Assembly: GCA_966248875.1 (NCBI GenBank)
Contig: CBINBI010000011.1
Span: 3,432-67,431, forward strand
Length of the DNA stretch: 64,000 nt
DNA from: Dokdonella_A sp966248875
GTDB taxonomy: Bacteria; Pseudomonadota; Gammaproteobacteria; Xanthomonadales; Rhodanobacteraceae
Direction of reading: 5' to 3'
Notes under the pieces: generated by a model
Told to the model about the DNA's origin: nothing
The model's input: only the letters and a program-made list of their open reading frames with translations
Database searches by the model: none
Program-made: the position numbers and the translations under genes
In this document: positions 25,160 to 35,168 of the stretch, piece by piece
Position numbering within the stretch: position 1 is the stretch's first letter
Layout of the letters: each line of letters opens with the position of its first letter

Positions 25160-25392
25160 CAGGCGATCGCGTCGTACTCGGGCAGCGGCAGCCCTTCGGT
25201 TTCGGCGGCTGCGAGCCACTCCCGCATCGCGGGCAGCGCGAGCAGCGCGTCGGAGTAGCGCCGTTCGACGCCGCCGAACGCGACATCGTAACTGCGGAAG
25301 TGCAGCACGACGGGCGCGTACAGCGCCCACGACGAATAATTCTTGTTGCCGATGACCAGCGTGAGGCCGGCGGTCCGCGCGTCGCCGCTCAT
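25159..25392 (-). pseudogene. Internally deleted glutathione S-transferase remnant
   Basis: A 77-residue frame made of two ends of a GST. Residues 1-22 match a GST N-terminus (LTLVIGNKNYSSW), and residues 23-77 match the far C-terminal part (ALYAPVVLHFRSYDV, ALLALPAMREWL). About 150 residues of the family's roughly 220, including most of the thioredoxin fold and the core of the helical domain, are missing. The frame stays open through the junction near 25322. It keeps an ATGA overlap with the upstream gene and a TGATG junction with EamA, which suggests a recent in-frame deletion. Activity as a GST is not expected. Confidence 0.7.
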
Positions 25393-26042
25393 GGCTTGCC
25401 GTCGGCGTAGGGCACCACGAAGGCCGGCGCGCGCGAAAACACCAGCACGGGCGCGTCGCTCTCCTCCGCCATGTCGCGGGTGACGATGATGCGGCCGTCG
25501 GGATCGGACATCAGCAGGCGTTCGCTCGCGCCTTCGATGGTGAGCATCGCCGCGCTGCCGGGCCCGAAATGCACCTCGATGCCGCTGATCGCCGGCGCCG
25601 CGGCGCCGCGCGTGGCAGCGTAGAACGCTTTCACCTGCTCGAGCCCGGCCTCGATCTCGCTCCAGGGAACGCGCAGACGATCCGCGCCGCGCAGTGCGAC
25701 ATTGACGATGAGCGCCAGCGAGCCCTTCGGCTGGTTCGTCTCGACCGGCGGATTCTCCTCGCGCAACGCATCGTTGACCGGAAATGACACCTCGCCGTCC
25801 GCGGCGACCGGCACCGGTATCGCACCCTGTTTGGCATGAATGACGATGCGGATGTCCTCGGGCTTCACGCCCGGCATCTTGCTCTCGATGCGCTCGATCG
25901 CGACGAGGCGGTCGTACTTGTTTATCGCACCCACCGGCGAGAGCACCTGATACAGCGTGAGATACGGCGTCGTGCCGGCCTGATCGGCAGCCATCGCCGG
26001 AGCGGCGAGCGCGATCGAAGCGAGCACGGTGAGCATTTTCAT
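25389..26042 (-). CDS. Exported protein resembling DUF2987
   Basis: 217 residues. A signal peptide (MKMLTVLASIALAAPAMA) precedes a soluble domain with YLTLYQVLSPVGAINKYDRL, SFPVNDALREENPPVETNQPKGSL and a long C-terminal half of alternating strands and helices. The ENPxVxTNQPKGSL wording resembles DUF2987 periplasmic proteins of unknown function; I hold this at low confidence. It lies upstream of and overlaps the GST remnant (ATGA). Confidence 0.65.
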   Translation of the reverse strand: MKMLTVLASIALAAPAMAADQAGTTPYLTLYQVLSPVGAINKYDRLVAIERIESKMPGVKPEDIRIVIHAKQGAIPVPVAADGEVSFPVNDALREENPPVETNQPKGSLALIVNVALRGADRLRVPWSEIEAGLEQVKAFYAATRGAAAPAISGIEVHFGPGSAAMLTIEGASERLLMSDPDGRIIVTRDMAEESDAPVLVFSRAPAFVVPYADGKP

Positions 26043-26106
26043 GGCGAACGAGCAGGCGGACGCGCGCGACGGAGCCAAGCCTAGCAGACGCGCCGCGGAA
26101 GCGGAC

Positions 26107-26370
26107 TCAGGCGGTAATCGGCGAGGGATCGCGCGAGCCGCCCGGCTGCCGCCGCTCGCGCAGGTCGGCGTCGATGGCCGCGGCAATCGGCGCGGCGCGC
26201 TCGATATCGGTCTCCGCGACCATGACGGTGACGAAATCGCGCGCCGGCAGCTGGCCGACGGCGCCGGTCAGGTATTCGCCCGCCACGTAGGCCGCGATGC
26301 CGGCGTCGGCCAGCGCCGCCTTGACCAGGTTGGCATCGATGATGTTTTCGGCGCGATAGATGATCTTCAC
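26107..26370 (-). CDS. DUF2007 protein (putative signal-transducing protein)
   Basis: 87 residues, with the DUF2007 fold signature MKIIYRAENIIDANLVKAALADAGIAAYV followed by the DFVTVMVAE strand and a helical tail. DUF2007 domains resemble small regulatory modules and their function is unknown. It lies 64 bases upstream of the DUF2987-like gene on the same strand, so it probably starts the 26.4-23.7 kb transcript. Confidence 0.8.
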   Translation of the reverse strand: MKIIYRAENIIDANLVKAALADAGIAAYVAGEYLTGAVGQLPARDFVTVMVAETDIERAAPIAAAIDADLRERRQPGGSRDPSPITA

Positions 26371-26563
26371 GGGCCCACGCTAGCCCAAGCCGGACTTGCG
26401 CGCAAACGAGCCCGCCGGACGGGAAGCGCCCCGCCGGACGTACAAAGCTGCTTTTTTCTACAACCGTCCGGGGCTATGATCGGGCTCGCCCGCAAGGGTG
26501 CGCGGTGGGGAGCGAGATGCTTGGCCGCGCCGGTTGCTCCGCCCTGCACAGAACGAGGCCTCA

Positions 26564-26875
26564 ATGGCCCTCATACTGCCCGACGACGAGCTCGCCGAGC
26601 GAATACGCGCCTGCGTGCTGGAACTGCTCATCGCGCGCGGGCCGGGTCGCAGCATCTGCCCCAGCGAAGCCGCGCGCATGCTGGCCATGCGGACCGGCAC
26701 GCCTTGGCAGCACCTGATGCGCCCGATCCGCACCGTCGCCGCCGCGATGGCCGAAGCCGGCACCATCGAAGTGCTGCAGCACGAGGCCGTCGTCGACATC
26801 GGCGACGTGCGCGGACCCGTCCGCCTGCGTCTGCGGGCGCTGCACGGAGAGCGGACCGGCGAAGTCGCCGCGTGA
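26564..26875 (+). CDS. DUF3253 protein
   Basis: 103 residues. The sequence MALILPDDELAERIRACVLELL and RGPGRSICPSEAARMLA is the DUF3253 signature, a small winged-helix-like domain. The function is not established. The ATG at 26564 begins the domain; the longer upstream frame is a GC-rich artefact. It is 164 bases upstream of glnS on the same strand. Confidence 0.75.
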   Translation: MALILPDDELAERIRACVLELLIARGPGRSICPSEAARMLAMRTGTPWQHLMRPIRTVAAAMAEAGTIEVLQHEAVVDIGDVRGPVRLRLRALHGERTGEVAA

Positions 26876-27039
26876 GAACCCGCGCCTGACGCCGGGCAAA
26901 TGAAGGTCGGCAATGCGGTGTCGGCGATTACGCCCGGCCGACGGCGCGATTTCGCGGACCCGCTTCTGTTCGCTTTCGCGGATGCCGCCGCTACACTGCG
27001 CGATCCGCTCGACCGACGCCGCGCAACGCGGCACCGCAC

Positions 27040-28761
<1,722 letters not shown>

Positions 28762-28805
28762 GGCGCGTTCCGCCGGTTCTCGTACCGCGCGCTCCCGCCA
28801 GCAGC

Positions 28806-29933
28806 TCAGGCGTGCGCTCTCACGGCCGCCGGCTCCGGATTCATCACACGCAGGTAATGCCGGTCGAAGGCGGCGAGCTGGCTTTCGAGCTCCGAGTACG
28901 GGCCGGGTTCCCACGCCAGTGAGGTCACGCCGCGGTGCGCAGCCTCGCAGAGCTCCCAGTCCTGGCGATTGGTGAGATCCCAGAACGCGATCGCGGGCTC
29001 GGGATCGAAGCCCGGCGCCGCGATCGAGTCAGGATGGAAATACCAGTCGCAGACGACGCGCGTCCGGTCGATCGCGAGCGATTGCGCGCGGTGCACGAGC
29101 ACGTAATCGGGATGGAACGAGACGAACGCGCTCGGAAACACGGTGTAGTAATAGACGCGCGCGCGCTCCTCGGCCGTAAGGCCCGCGAACGGAAGCGCGC
29201 AGCGAGCGCCGCCGATCGTCATGCTGCCTTCCGGATTGACCATCGACATCGGCCCGCCGAGCACGGGCCCTTCCTCGAGATCGTTCTCGGAGTTGCGGAA
29301 CGGCGTCAGCTTGTTGAGCAGCGGATGCACCGTCGGGCAGTGGTAGCACTCGCTGAAGTTGTGGAAGAGGAGCTTCCAGTTAGCCTCGACGTCGTAGACT
29401 TTGGTGTGCACGGAGCGCAGCTCGTCCGCGCGCCGGCGCGCGAACCGCCCGACCAGCGCTGGCAGCGCCTCGGCGAAAGGCTGCGGCTGGCGCGCGAGAT
29501 TGACGAACACGAATCCCTGCCACACATCGAGCGCGACCCGGTGCAGCGGATAGTCGGCCGCGTCGAAGCCGGCCACGTCGTTCATGGTCGGCACCGCGCG
29601 CAGCGCGCCGTCCAGGCCGTACGTCCATGCGTGATAGGGGCACTGGATCGTGGATCCGAACGTGCCGGAACTGGCGCGGCAGAGCCGGCTGCCGCGATGG
29701 CGGCAGTGGTTGTGAAACGCCCGCACCGTTCCGGTTCCGTCACGCAGCACGATCACGCTTTCGCGATCGAGCTCGAACAGGAAATAGCTGCCCGGGCGCT
29801 CGAGCTGCGATACGTGTCCGGCCAGCAGCCAGGAGCGATGGAAGATCCGCTCGCGCTCGGCGCGGAAAATCTCCTCGGACGTGAAATATTCGCGCGGCAG
29901 CGTGTGCTGGCCGAAGGACGTGCGGGCTTTCAT
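28806..29933 (-). CDS. Rieske non-haem-iron oxygenase, alpha subunit
   Basis: 375 residues. The Rieske [2Fe-2S] ligands are in HCRHRGSRLC and CPYHAWTYGLDG, and the mononuclear iron site carries NFSECYHCPTVHPLLN with the following acidic partner in the C-terminal domain (SIAAPGFDPEPAIAF). This set is closest to quaternary-ammonium oxygenases (glycine betaine, choline or carnitine monooxygenases), but the substrate cannot be fixed. No reductase subunit is adjacent. The ATG at 29933 was chosen over one at 29972 because the latter adds a basic, non-conserved stretch. Confidence 0.88.
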   Translation of the reverse strand: MKARTSFGQHTLPREYFTSEEIFRAERERIFHRSWLLAGHVSQLERPGSYFLFELDRESVIVLRDGTGTVRAFHNHCRHRGSRLCRASSGTFGSTIQCPYHAWTYGLDGALRAVPTMNDVAGFDAADYPLHRVALDVWQGFVFVNLARQPQPFAEALPALVGRFARRRADELRSVHTKVYDVEANWKLLFHNFSECYHCPTVHPLLNKLTPFRNSENDLEEGPVLGGPMSMVNPEGSMTIGGARCALPFAGLTAEERARVYYYTVFPSAFVSFHPDYVLVHRAQSLAIDRTRVVCDWYFHPDSIAAPGFDPEPAIAFWDLTNRQDWELCEAAHRGVTSLAWEPGPYSELESQLAAFDRHYLRVMNPEPAAVRAHA

Positions 29934-30016
29934 GCCGACATTTGTACGCGCGCCGCCTGCCGGCGGCAACATCGCCGCCGCGCGGCCGGCTGTCCCGCCT
30001 TCTCACTCGAGATCAT

Positions 30017-30083
30017 GGGGTGGCTTCAGCCCATCGTTCTTTCCTTTCCTGACGAATGCACAGGGTGGGCTGAAGCCCACCCT
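30017..30083. repeat. Dispersed GGGTGGGCTTCAGCCCACC-type repeat
   Basis: Two inverted copies: GGGGTGGCTTCAGCCCA at 30017-30033 and AGGGTGGGCT with its complement AGCCCACCCT at 30062-30083 (2-nt loop). The unit is a recurrent intergenic element in many proteobacteria (recalled). The right arm supplies the TAG stop of the DUF3224 gene, CCA-TAG read on the minus strand. Confidence 0.7.
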
Positions 30084-30486
30084 ATGGGGAAAGCTCGTAT
30101 TCGAGTTCGTAGAAGTGCTTGCCGTCTTCGGCGATGACGATCTTCATCGCGCCACGGAGCCCGGTCAGCTCGCCGGTACCGGAATCCGGCACGACGACGA
30201 TGTCGAGGCGGGGCTCACCGCGCGTCATCGTTCCGTTGTGCTGCAGCACGAACGTGCCCTTGCGCCCGTCCAGCGTGCCCGCGACCTTCTCGATCGCGAC
30301 ATAGCCGGCCGAGCCCTGGATGGCAGTCATCGCGTTCAGCATCTCGCCTTTCGAGATGGCGTCGAGATCGCCGTGATAACGCTTGTCGAGCGACATGCGG
30401 CCGCGCGTCGCGCCCTCGCCTTCGTCGGCGAGCGCGAGCGGCTGCGGGTCGAGCTTCACTTCGAACGGACCTTTTGCAAGGGTCAT
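30082..30486 (-). CDS. DUF3224 protein
   Basis: 134 residues. The DUF3224 pattern is visible (MTLAKGPFEVKLDPQPLALAD, GRMSLDKRYHGDLDAISKGEML, GTFVLQHNGTMTRG, VVPDSGTGELTGLRG). These are small avidin-like beta-barrel proteins of unknown role, frequently annotated beside oxidoreductases. The start at 30486 is fixed by a perfect AGGAGGT spaced 2-3 bases before ATG. The stop codon lies in a dispersed repeat (see the repeat at 30017-30083), so the repeat insertion may have altered the C-terminus. Confidence 0.85.
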   Translation of the reverse strand: MTLAKGPFEVKLDPQPLALADEGEGATRGRMSLDKRYHGDLDAISKGEMLNAMTAIQGSAGYVAIEKVAGTLDGRKGTFVLQHNGTMTRGEPRLDIVVVPDSGTGELTGLRGAMKIVIAEDGKHFYELEYELSP

Positions 30487-30597
30487 GGCACCTCCTGTGA
30501 TGCCGACAATGCTGCACGACCCGCTGCCGGCTATCAAACGGCTCACTGCACAGACGGCAACGGCGAAGGCTCGCAATCGGCGCGGTATGCTTGGCCG

Positions 30598-30933
30598 ATG
30601 CGCCCTCTCGTGCTCGTCGCCTGCCTCCTGCTGAACGCCTGCGCAGCCGCGTCGGCACGCTCGACCGCCACCGAGCCAGCACCGCCGCCGTCCGCTGCGG
30701 TCGATGACAGCTGCCGCACCGACGCCGACTGCGAGGTCAAGAACGTGGGCAATTGCTGCGGCTACTACCCTGCCTGCGTCAATCGTGACAGCGCCGTGTT
30801 TCCCGATCGCGTGAAGGCCGAATGCGCCAGGCACGGCACGATGGGCGTCTGCGGATTTCCGGAGATCCGCGGCTGCTCCTGCGTGGAAGGCCGTTGCGAG
30901 GACGTCACCGATTCGGCGACGCCGGTGCGCTGA
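30598..30933 (+). CDS. Small cysteine-rich lipoprotein
   Basis: 111 residues. The signal peptide MRPLVLVACLLLNAC ends in a lipobox-like LNAC, so the protein is probably lipidated. The mature part has eight more cysteines (DDSCRTDADCEVKNVGNCCGYYPACVNRD and CGFPEIRGCSCVEGRCEDV), expected to form disulfides. I do not recognise the family. It lies divergent from DUF3224 with only 111 bases between starts. Confidence 0.7.
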   Translation: MRPLVLVACLLLNACAAASARSTATEPAPPPSAAVDDSCRTDADCEVKNVGNCCGYYPACVNRDSAVFPDRVKAECARHGTMGVCGFPEIRGCSCVEGRCEDVTDSATPVR

Positions 30934-30946
30934 TACCCCGCTGCGC

Positions 30947-31555
30947 TCACGCCGGCAGCTGCGCAAACTCCAGTGCGGCCGCGCTGCGCATCAGCCGCAG
31001 CCCGAGATAGCAGTGCGATCCGCACGGCAGCAGGCCGGCCTGCCGGAACGTGCGCAGATACCAGGCCGGCGTCCGCGCGATGTAGCCTTCTCTGTCGCCG
31101 GTGACGCGATCGCGTTTCGTGAAGAGCTCGAGGAATGCGACGCCTTCGAGCATGTCGACGATGCCGGCAAGCCCGGCGCGGATTTCGGCGGACGAGAGAT
31201 AGTGCAGCACGTCGCTGCAGACGATGAGGTCGAAACGCGTGTCGAAGCGGAGCTCGGCGAGCTGGCCGAAGCGCGCGAGGCCGATGTTGCGGCTGCGCCC
31301 GTAGCGGCGGGCGACGTATTCGCTCGAATCCAGCCCGCGATACTTGATGCCGGGCCGCAACGCGCGCAGCGGCGCGCGCCACGGAGCCTCGCCGCAGCCG
31401 ACGTCGAGCACGTTGCGCAGCGGGCGTCCGAGATAATATTCGGCCACCGCGACCGCCAGCGCGACCTTGCGCTTCAGCTCGCTTCGCGAGCCGACCGCGT
31501 GGCGCGGATGGCGATACCATTTGTCGAAATAGGCGTGGTCGTAGGATTTCGGCAT
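30947..31555 (-). CDS. SAM-dependent methyltransferase
   Basis: 202 residues. The SAM motif VLDVGCGEAPWRAPLRAL begins near residue 49, followed by YRGLDSSEYVARRYG and the DLIVCSDVLHYLS motif IV region. The start MPKSYDHAYFDKWYRHPRH is typical of a subfamily annotated only as methyltransferase. No substrate prediction is safe. It converges with the cysteine-rich lipoprotein gene (13-base gap). Confidence 0.82.
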   Translation of the reverse strand: MPKSYDHAYFDKWYRHPRHAVGSRSELKRKVALAVAVAEYYLGRPLRNVLDVGCGEAPWRAPLRALRPGIKYRGLDSSEYVARRYGRSRNIGLARFGQLAELRFDTRFDLIVCSDVLHYLSSAEIRAGLAGIVDMLEGVAFLELFTKRDRVTGDREGYIARTPAWYLRTFRQAGLLPCGSHCYLGLRLMRSAAALEFAQLPA

Positions 31556-31661
31556 CGGTCGGTTCCGCGAGGACTAAGCGCCATCGTAACCGCGGACCGC
31601 TTCCGATCGCCGCCATCGGCCACGAACGCCTGGCCGGGACACCAAGCTCACGGGAGATCGC

Positions 31662-32153
31662 ATGAGCACCGCATCCGCCACCGGCGCCGAGCGCCGGCCG
31701 CCGTTTCCGCCGTTCACGCGCGAGACCGCGATCCAGAAAGTGCGCATGGCCGAGGACGCGTGGAACACACGCGATCCCGTCCGCGTGTCGCTCGCCTACA
31801 GCGTCGACAGCCGCTGGCGCAACCGCGCCGAGTTCTTCAGCGGCCGCGAGGCGATCGTGGCGTTCCTGCAGCGCAAGTGGGCGCGCGAGCTCGACTACCG
31901 CCTCATCAAGGAGCTGTGGGCGTTCGCGGACGACCGCATCGCGGTGCGCTTCGCCTACGAATGGCACGACGATTCCGGGCAATGGTATCGCTCCTACGGC
32001 AACGAAAACTGGGAGTTCGACGAGAACGGGCTGATGCGCCGGCGGCACGCGAGCATCAACGACCTGCCGATCGCCGAATCTGCGCGGCTGTACCACTGGC
32101 CGGCAGGGCCGCGTCCCGCCGACCATCCCGGTCTCTCGGATCTCGGCCTGTAA
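31662..32153 (+). CDS. DUF1348 NTF2-like protein
   Basis: 163 residues with DUF1348 motifs: PPFTRETAIQKVRMAEDAWNTRDP, SRWRNRAEFFSGREAIVAFLQ, ELDYRLIKELWAF and WYRSYGNENWEFDENGLM. The fold is a cone-like NTF2 barrel; relatives are stress-linked and of unknown function. Its start is the ATG at 31662 with a GGGAG-like run (GGGAGATCGC) ahead. It converges with the PdxR-like gene. Confidence 0.87.
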   Translation: MSTASATGAERRPPFPPFTRETAIQKVRMAEDAWNTRDPVRVSLAYSVDSRWRNRAEFFSGREAIVAFLQRKWARELDYRLIKELWAFADDRIAVRFAYEWHDDSGQWYRSYGNENWEFDENGLMRRRHASINDLPIAESARLYHWPAGPRPADHPGLSDLGL

Positions 32154-32177
32154 GGGATCACCGCCACACGCTCGCAC

Positions 32178-33632
32178 CTACCGGGGCCAGACGCGCCGGA
32201 GCTTCGCGCAGGCCTGCACGATGCCCGCCTCGTCGATGGCGCCGTAGCCGAAAGTGAAACCCTGCCGCCCCGCTCCGCCCGACTGGAACACGCGGAGCAG
32301 CACGACGCCGACATCATGGCGGCGCGCCGCGCCGGCGAGCGCCGCCGCGTCCACCGACGGCGCCGCGAATGCCGAGAGATGAAGCCCCGCGAGACTCGGT
32401 ATCGGTTCCAGCCAGCCGCCGAAGTTCTGCGCGAGGAGCCCGAGCAGCTTTTCGCGCCGCGCGGCGTAGACCGTGCGCATGCGCCGCACGTGGCGGGCGA
32501 GATGGCCCTCGGCGATGAACGCGGCGAGCGTGTCCTGCTCGATCACGCCGGTATGCCAGTCCGAATAGCGCTTCGCGGCCGTCAGCGCGGCACGCGCCCA
32601 CGCGGGCGCGACGATGTAGCCGATGCGTATCGCCGGAAACAGGCTCTTCGAGAACGTGCCGACATAGAACACGCAACCGCCGCGGTCGAGCGTCTTCAGC
32701 GCATCCAGCGGCCGCCCGCCGAAGCGGAACTCGCTGTCGTAGTCGTCCTCGACGACGACCGCGCCGTGCGCGTGCGCGAACTCGAGCAGCGCCGCGCGCC
32801 GCCGCGCCGACATCGCGCAGCCGAGCGGAAACTGGTGCGAGGGCGTGACGCAGACGACGCGCGCCTCGCTCGGCAGGCGCTCGACGACGAGGCCTTCCGC
32901 ATCGACGCGTACCGGCACGAGCTTCGCGCCGGCCGCGGCGAATGCGTTCTGCAGCGGCGCATAGCCCGGATTCTCGACCGCGACGACGGTGCGACCCGGC
33001 GAGACCAGGATGCGCGCGAGCAGGTCGAACGCCTGCTGCGCGCCCGAGGTCACGACGATGTCCTCGGCCGCGCACGCCACCGCGCGCGCAAAGGACACAT
33101 GCCCGGCAATGCCCTCGCGCAGCAAAGGTTGACCGCGCGGGTCCGCGTACGCGGCGCTCGATCTCGCCAGCGTGCGCAGCGAGCGCGCCGTCAGCCGGCG
33201 CCAGATCGCGAACGGAAACAGCGCGAGATCGGGCACGCCCAGCCTGAAGTCGAGGCGCGGCTTCGGCGGCGGCGAGACCACGAATGCCGCGGGCGGCACG
33301 CGCCAGAATGGGGCGAGCCGTCGCCCGTTTGCCGCGACGGCAGGAGCCGTGCGCGATTTCTTAGGGCCCCGCGCGAGCGCGCCGGCGACGAACACGCCGG
33401 CGCCGCGCCGCGCGACGACGTAGCCTTCGCTCAGCAGCAGATCGTAGGCTGCCACCGCCGTGTTGCGCGACACGCCGCAGGCGCTCGCCAGCCGCCGCGT
33501 CGATGGCAGCCGCAGGCCTGGCTTGAGCCGCCCGTCGAGAATCGCATCGCGCAGCTGAGCGTGCAGCGAGCGCAGCAGCCGACGCGAATCGCGCCCCGGC
33601 AGCGCGATGGGCAGCTCGAAGACTGGTTCCAT
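32178..33632 (-). CDS. MocR/PdxR-type GntR regulator fused to an aminotransferase fold
   Basis: 484 residues. The N-terminal winged helix (LRDAILDGRLKPGLRLPSTR) is joined by a linker to a class I aminotransferase-like domain. The PLP lysine is in FSKSLFPAIRIG, and the PLP-contact Asp and Tyr are visible in VVVEDDYDSEFRFGGRP. MocR proteins use PLP as an effector and control PLP synthesis or other genes. The adjacent divergent GST with a dyad operator between them suggests that gene is its target, so the pdx role is not assured. Start at 33632. Confidence 0.9.
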   Translation of the reverse strand: MEPVFELPIALPGRDSRRLLRSLHAQLRDAILDGRLKPGLRLPSTRRLASACGVSRNTAVAAYDLLLSEGYVVARRGAGVFVAGALARGPKKSRTAPAVAANGRRLAPFWRVPPAAFVVSPPPKPRLDFRLGVPDLALFPFAIWRRLTARSLRTLARSSAAYADPRGQPLLREGIAGHVSFARAVACAAEDIVVTSGAQQAFDLLARILVSPGRTVVAVENPGYAPLQNAFAAAGAKLVPVRVDAEGLVVERLPSEARVVCVTPSHQFPLGCAMSARRRAALLEFAHAHGAVVVEDDYDSEFRFGGRPLDALKTLDRGGCVFYVGTFSKSLFPAIRIGYIVAPAWARAALTAAKRYSDWHTGVIEQDTLAAFIAEGHLARHVRRMRTVYAARREKLLGLLAQNFGGWLEPIPSLAGLHLSAFAAPSVDAAALAGAARRHDVGVVLLRVFQSGGAGRQGFTFGYGAIDEAGIVQACAKLRRVWPR

Positions 33633-33645
33633 AAAAGTCGCCGAT

Positions 33646-33668
33646 AGTGGAGCTCGTGGGAGTCCACT
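33646..33668. promoter_or_regulatory. Dyad operator between the MocR regulator and GST gene
   Basis: A 6-bp inverted repeat, AGTGGA at 33646-33651 and TCCACT at 33663-33668, spaced by 11 bases, lies 14-36 bases upstream of the regulator start and about 96 bases upstream of the GST start. MocR-type regulators bind such repeats close to their own start; autoregulation and divergent control are plausible. Confidence 0.5.
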
Positions 33669-33763
33669 TTAGCGCGTAACGTGCGCATCCGGCAGCAGAG
33701 CATTGTCTGCCCGCTGCCGAGCCGCCCCGCGTTTCGCGGCGCCGCACGGAGGAGGATCGTTTC

Positions 33764-34462
33764 GTGATCGATTTTTATTTCTCGCCCACGCCGAACGGGC
33801 TCAAGGTGCGGCTCTTCCTCGAGGAAGCCGAGCTTCCCCACCGCATCGTGCCGATCAGGCTGAGCCGCGGCGAGCAGTTCCGGCCGGAGTTCCTGAAGAT
33901 CTCGCCGAACGGCAAGATTCCGGCCATCGTCGACTACGCGCCTCCCGGCGGCGGCGAGCCGCTGTCGCTGTTCGAGTCGGGCGCGATCCTGCTCTACCTG
34001 GCGGAAAAGACCGGCCGCTTCATGCCGCCGGATTTCCGCAGCCGCATGGTCGTGATGCAGTGGCTGTTCTGGCAGGTCGGCGGGCTCGGGCCGATGGCCG
34101 GGCAGATCGGCCACTTCAATGTCTACGCTCCGGAACCGGTGCCGTACGCGATCGATCGCTACACGCGCGAGGTGCATCGCCTCTACGGCGTGCTCGACCG
34201 CCGGCTGGCCGGCCGGGAGTTCGTCGCCGGCGACGATTATTCGATCGCGGACATGGCGTGCTACCCCTGGATCGTGCCGCATCGGCCGCACGGGCAGGAC
34301 CTCGGCGATTTTCCGCATCTCGCCCGCTGGTTCGAGGCGGTGCGCGAGCGGCCGGGCACGCGGGCGACCTATGACGGCGTCCAGGATATCTATTCGCCCG
34401 CCGAGCGAAGTTTGTCGGACGAGGCGCGCGCGATCCTGTTCGGGCAGCCGGCGCTCGCCTGA
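33764..34462 (+). CDS. Glutathione S-transferase (YfcG/Ure2p-like)
   Basis: 232 residues. N-terminal thioredoxin-fold segment MIDFYFSPTPNGLKVRLFLEEAELPH with SPNGKIPAIVD and LFESGAILLYLAEKTG, followed by the alpha-helical C-terminal domain (DDYSIADMACYPWIV). This order and the ESGAIL motif match YfcG/Ure2p-type GSTs, which act as disulfide reductases or peroxidases. It is divergent from the MocR regulator and likely under its control. Full-length, unlike the GST remnant at 25.2 kb. Confidence 0.9.
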   Translation: MIDFYFSPTPNGLKVRLFLEEAELPHRIVPIRLSRGEQFRPEFLKISPNGKIPAIVDYAPPGGGEPLSLFESGAILLYLAEKTGRFMPPDFRSRMVVMQWLFWQVGGLGPMAGQIGHFNVYAPEPVPYAIDRYTREVHRLYGVLDRRLAGREFVAGDDYSIADMACYPWIVPHRPHGQDLGDFPHLARWFEAVRERPGTRATYDGVQDIYSPAERSLSDEARAILFGQPALA

Positions 34463-34581
34463 GCGAATCGATCGCCGGCCGTTGCTTGGGCTCGGACGGA
34501 GCACGCGGGACACCGCACACGTTGGCGCTCGCAGGCGCAAGCGGCTAGGCTGGCCGCATCACCGCAATCCCGTTGCGCCGC

Positions 34582-35142
34582 ATGCTCGTAACCGACGTCC
34601 GGCTCGCGCTTCCGCCATGGATCGAAGAGGCCGTGGACCGCGAACGCGTCTACGCGGGCGACGAGGCGCGCGTCGCCCTCGCAATCGAGCTCGCCCGGCG
34701 CAATGTCGCGGAAGGCACCGGCGGTCCGTTCGGCGCCGTGGTGTTCGACGACGGCGGTCGCGTCGTCGGTGCCGGCGTGAACGTCGTGCTGCCGCAGCAC
34801 TGCTCCGCCGCGCACGCGGAAGTCATGGCCTTTGCGGCCGCGCAGGCGCTGGTGCGCCGCGCCCGGCTCGACGAAGACGGGCGCCGCTATACGCTGGCGA
34901 CGAGCGCGCAGCCCTGCGCCATGTGCTATGGCGCGTGCTTCTGGGCCGGCATCGACGAACTGCTGATCGGTGCGCGTTCGAGCGACGTGATGACGCTGAG
35001 CGACTTCGACGAAGGCCCGCTGCCGGAAGACTGGATCGGCGAGCTCGGCCGGCGCGGAATTTCCGTGCGGCGCGACATCCTGCGCGACGAGGCGTGCGCG
35101 GTGTTCCGCCTCTACGCGGAGAAAGACGGCGCAACGTATTGA
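34582..35142 (+). CDS. Nucleoside deaminase (cytidine-deaminase fold)
   Basis: 186 residues from the ATG chosen; a TTG three codons upstream at 34573 is also possible. The zinc-binding signature is complete: AAHAEVMA (His-x-Glu) and PCAMCYGAC (Pro-Cys-x2-Cys). The FGAVVFDD strand and the C-terminal helical tail resemble guanine or TadA-like deaminases; the exact base is not clear. It converges with the GH44 gene. Confidence 0.85.
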   Translation: MLVTDVRLALPPWIEEAVDRERVYAGDEARVALAIELARRNVAEGTGGPFGAVVFDDGGRVVGAGVNVVLPQHCSAAHAEVMAFAAAQALVRRARLDEDGRRYTLATSAQPCAMCYGACFWAGIDELLIGARSSDVMTLSDFDEGPLPEDWIGELGRRGISVRRDILRDEACAVFRLYAEKDGATY

Positions 35143-35168
35143 CGTGTCGGCTGCGATGCCCCGTGGCT

